From the NCBI RefSeq assembly GCF_040802235.1, contig NC_133166.1:4340001-4404000 (forward strand): DNA of 64,000 nucleotides, given 5' to 3'. Positions within the stretch are counted from its first letter, which is position 1. Each line of letters opens with the position of its first letter. The position numbers and the translations under genes were made by a program. This DNA is from Manis javanica. Its lineage: Eukaryota; Chordata; Mammalia; Pholidota; Manidae. Positions 62,461-64,000 of this stretch are shown here, one piece after another. The notes beneath the pieces are model-generated. The model was given only the letters and a program-made list of their open reading frames with translations, was not told the origin of the DNA and did no database searches.

Positions 62461-63509
62461 ATCTCAGGAAGATTGATGAGTTCAGTTTCACTTGGCCCTC
62501 TTTCTGGTGTTTGTGGGATTTTGGTTTGAACCAGTTTCCTTTAACATTTCATATTTTCATGTAGCACCCTCTAGTGCCCAGAAGCTCTACTCTCTGGAGC
62601 TGCTCAGTCCCTGGAGTGATGACAGGAGTCACAGGGGATCAGTGATGGTGCTTTTTGGGAGGAAAGGGGTCCTTCCTTTTTCCTGGCCGCAGTGCCTGTC
62701 TCCACTGCCAGGGCCAGTGGGTTGAGTTCACAGAGAGAAGCCTCTATGCTTTGTACTTGTAGCTGCCATTGGCAGGGCTGCCTTCTGACTGTCCTGGCAC
62801 AATGGCAGGGGCATCTGGTTTGCAAGCTGGTGCCGGCTGGGAGGAAGGCGCAGCAGGCTGCATATCACGGTGGGGGGGCCTTAGAGCTTGTAGCTAGCCA
62901 GGGGGATAGAGCGCCTGAAGATGGTTTAAGCTCCCAATATTCTGGGCAGAGTGCGCCTGGACAATTTTGTCTACTGTTTTTTTCTCCTGAGCAGCAAGCT
63001 CTGTGCAATCCTTGCCCCTTTAGCAGCCCAGTCTCTGTTAAAAGTCTCTCAGACTGCCTGACTTTCTTTCATTCCCGAGTGGCCAGATGTGGATCCCTGT
63101 TTTCGTCAAGTGGCTGAAATCTCCATCTCTCCAAGTATTCTGACTGTCTTAGCTTTCCAACCCCACTAATCTCCAGAGCACCATGTAATGTAGGTTCGTG
63201 CTCCCAGAGCAGATCTCCAGGGCTGGGTGTTCAGCATCCTAGGCCTCCGCCCCTTCCCCGCTCCATTTCTCTTCCTCCCTCTGTTGAGCTGGGGTGGGGG
63301 AAGGGCTTGGGTCCCTCCGGATCACAGCTTTGGTATGTTACCCTTTTCCTTGAGGTCTGCTAGTTTCCCCGTGTGTAGACAGTCCACTGAAGACTTTTTT
63401 CCTGTTGCTCTTTCAGGATTTGATGTATTTGCTATATTTTAATATTATATGTGGTTTTGGGAGGAGGTTTCTCTCTCACCTGTCATGCCACCATCTTTAA
63501 TCTTTTTCT

Positions 63510-64000
63510 ATTCAGATTAATTTTTACCTAGAATCCCTTTTCTGTTCCAGGATCCCATCCAGTGTATAAAACCATTATATTTAACTGTCATGTCTCCTTA
63601 GCCTCTTTTAGCCATAACAATTTCTTAGACTTGCCTTATTTTTTATGACACTGTTTTTTTTTATAATTGTAAGGTACATTTATGGATTGAACAGCACACA
63701 TCTACCAAGTCATCCCCACCCCTTGCCCAGTGTCATTTGCCAAAACAGTTTGGGATTCACAGCCGCTAATCTACAACGTTTTTGTTTGTTTGAAACCTTT
63801 GACATTTGACATTTGAATCTGTCTGAGACCTTTCACAATGAAAACAATCAAAGTCAAAATAGTCAAGCCCACTATACTGTCTGTTCTATTTAGGTATTCT
63901 TTTATTCAAGCAATATTTGCTAGACAACTATTATATGTTTGTACTATAGTCTGTGCTAGGAATACAGAAATGAACAGAACATATCTCCAGTCCTTTCCTC
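63510..64000. other. Flank with possible old L1 3' sequence
   Basis: 'tgtcatgtctccttagcctc' near 63588 and 'acacatctaccaagtcatcc' near 63695 resemble old L1 3'-end antisense patterns. No gene is seen. Confidence 0.35.

Overview
This is mammalian nuclear DNA. It holds one spliced, conserved gene with GT-AG introns, a CpG-island promoter, and many interspersed repeats typical of placental mammals (L1, L2, MIR, MaLR LTRs, hAT and Tigger DNA transposons). The gene is PANX1 (pannexin-1) on the minus strand. All five coding exons can be assembled: 55710-55530, 34888-34749, 18486-18263, 17192-16534 and 15979-15900. Together they give 1284 nt, or 427 residues plus stop, one residue longer than human PANX1. 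Every splice site is canonical and the reading phase is kept across all four introns, so the gene looks functional.

Layout from low to high coordinate: 1-3205 is an old L1 cut by the window edge. 3206-12338 is intergenic DNA beyond the PANX1 3' end, with L2, MIR, L1 and MaLR pieces and one AT palindrome. About 12339-15899 is the PANX1 3' UTR and downstream flank, with two candidate poly(A) signals. 15900-18486 holds exons 5, 4 and 3. Intron 2 (18487-34748) carries an 8.5-kb, young-looking L1 in the same orientation as the gene. Exon 2 lies at 34749-34888. Intron 1 (34889-55529) is mostly old repeats. Exon 1 and the CpG island occupy about 55500-56290. A possible divergent signal-peptide exon lies at 56605-56682. 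A degraded, nearly full-length L1 fills 57225-63490.

The most unusual object is the intron-2 L1 (20129-28631, 16-bp target-site duplications). It has about 210-bp monomer repeats in its 5' UTR. ORF1 is broken by one stop codon and ORF2 by one small deletion. Beyond its own A-rich 3' end it continues through a 146-bp segment, a second A-tract, and about 1.64 kb of endogenous-retrovirus env/LTR sequence ending in a third A-tail. A short insertion at 41754-42054 shares the same LTR terminus and appears to carry its own 42-bp transduced tail. The two LTR ends lie in opposite orientation on either side of PANX1 exon 2.

Species: the PANX1 protein and these repeats point to a non-primate placental mammal. 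From memory I associate this L1/ERV 3' end with pangolins (Manis). I could not verify that and give it low to moderate confidence.
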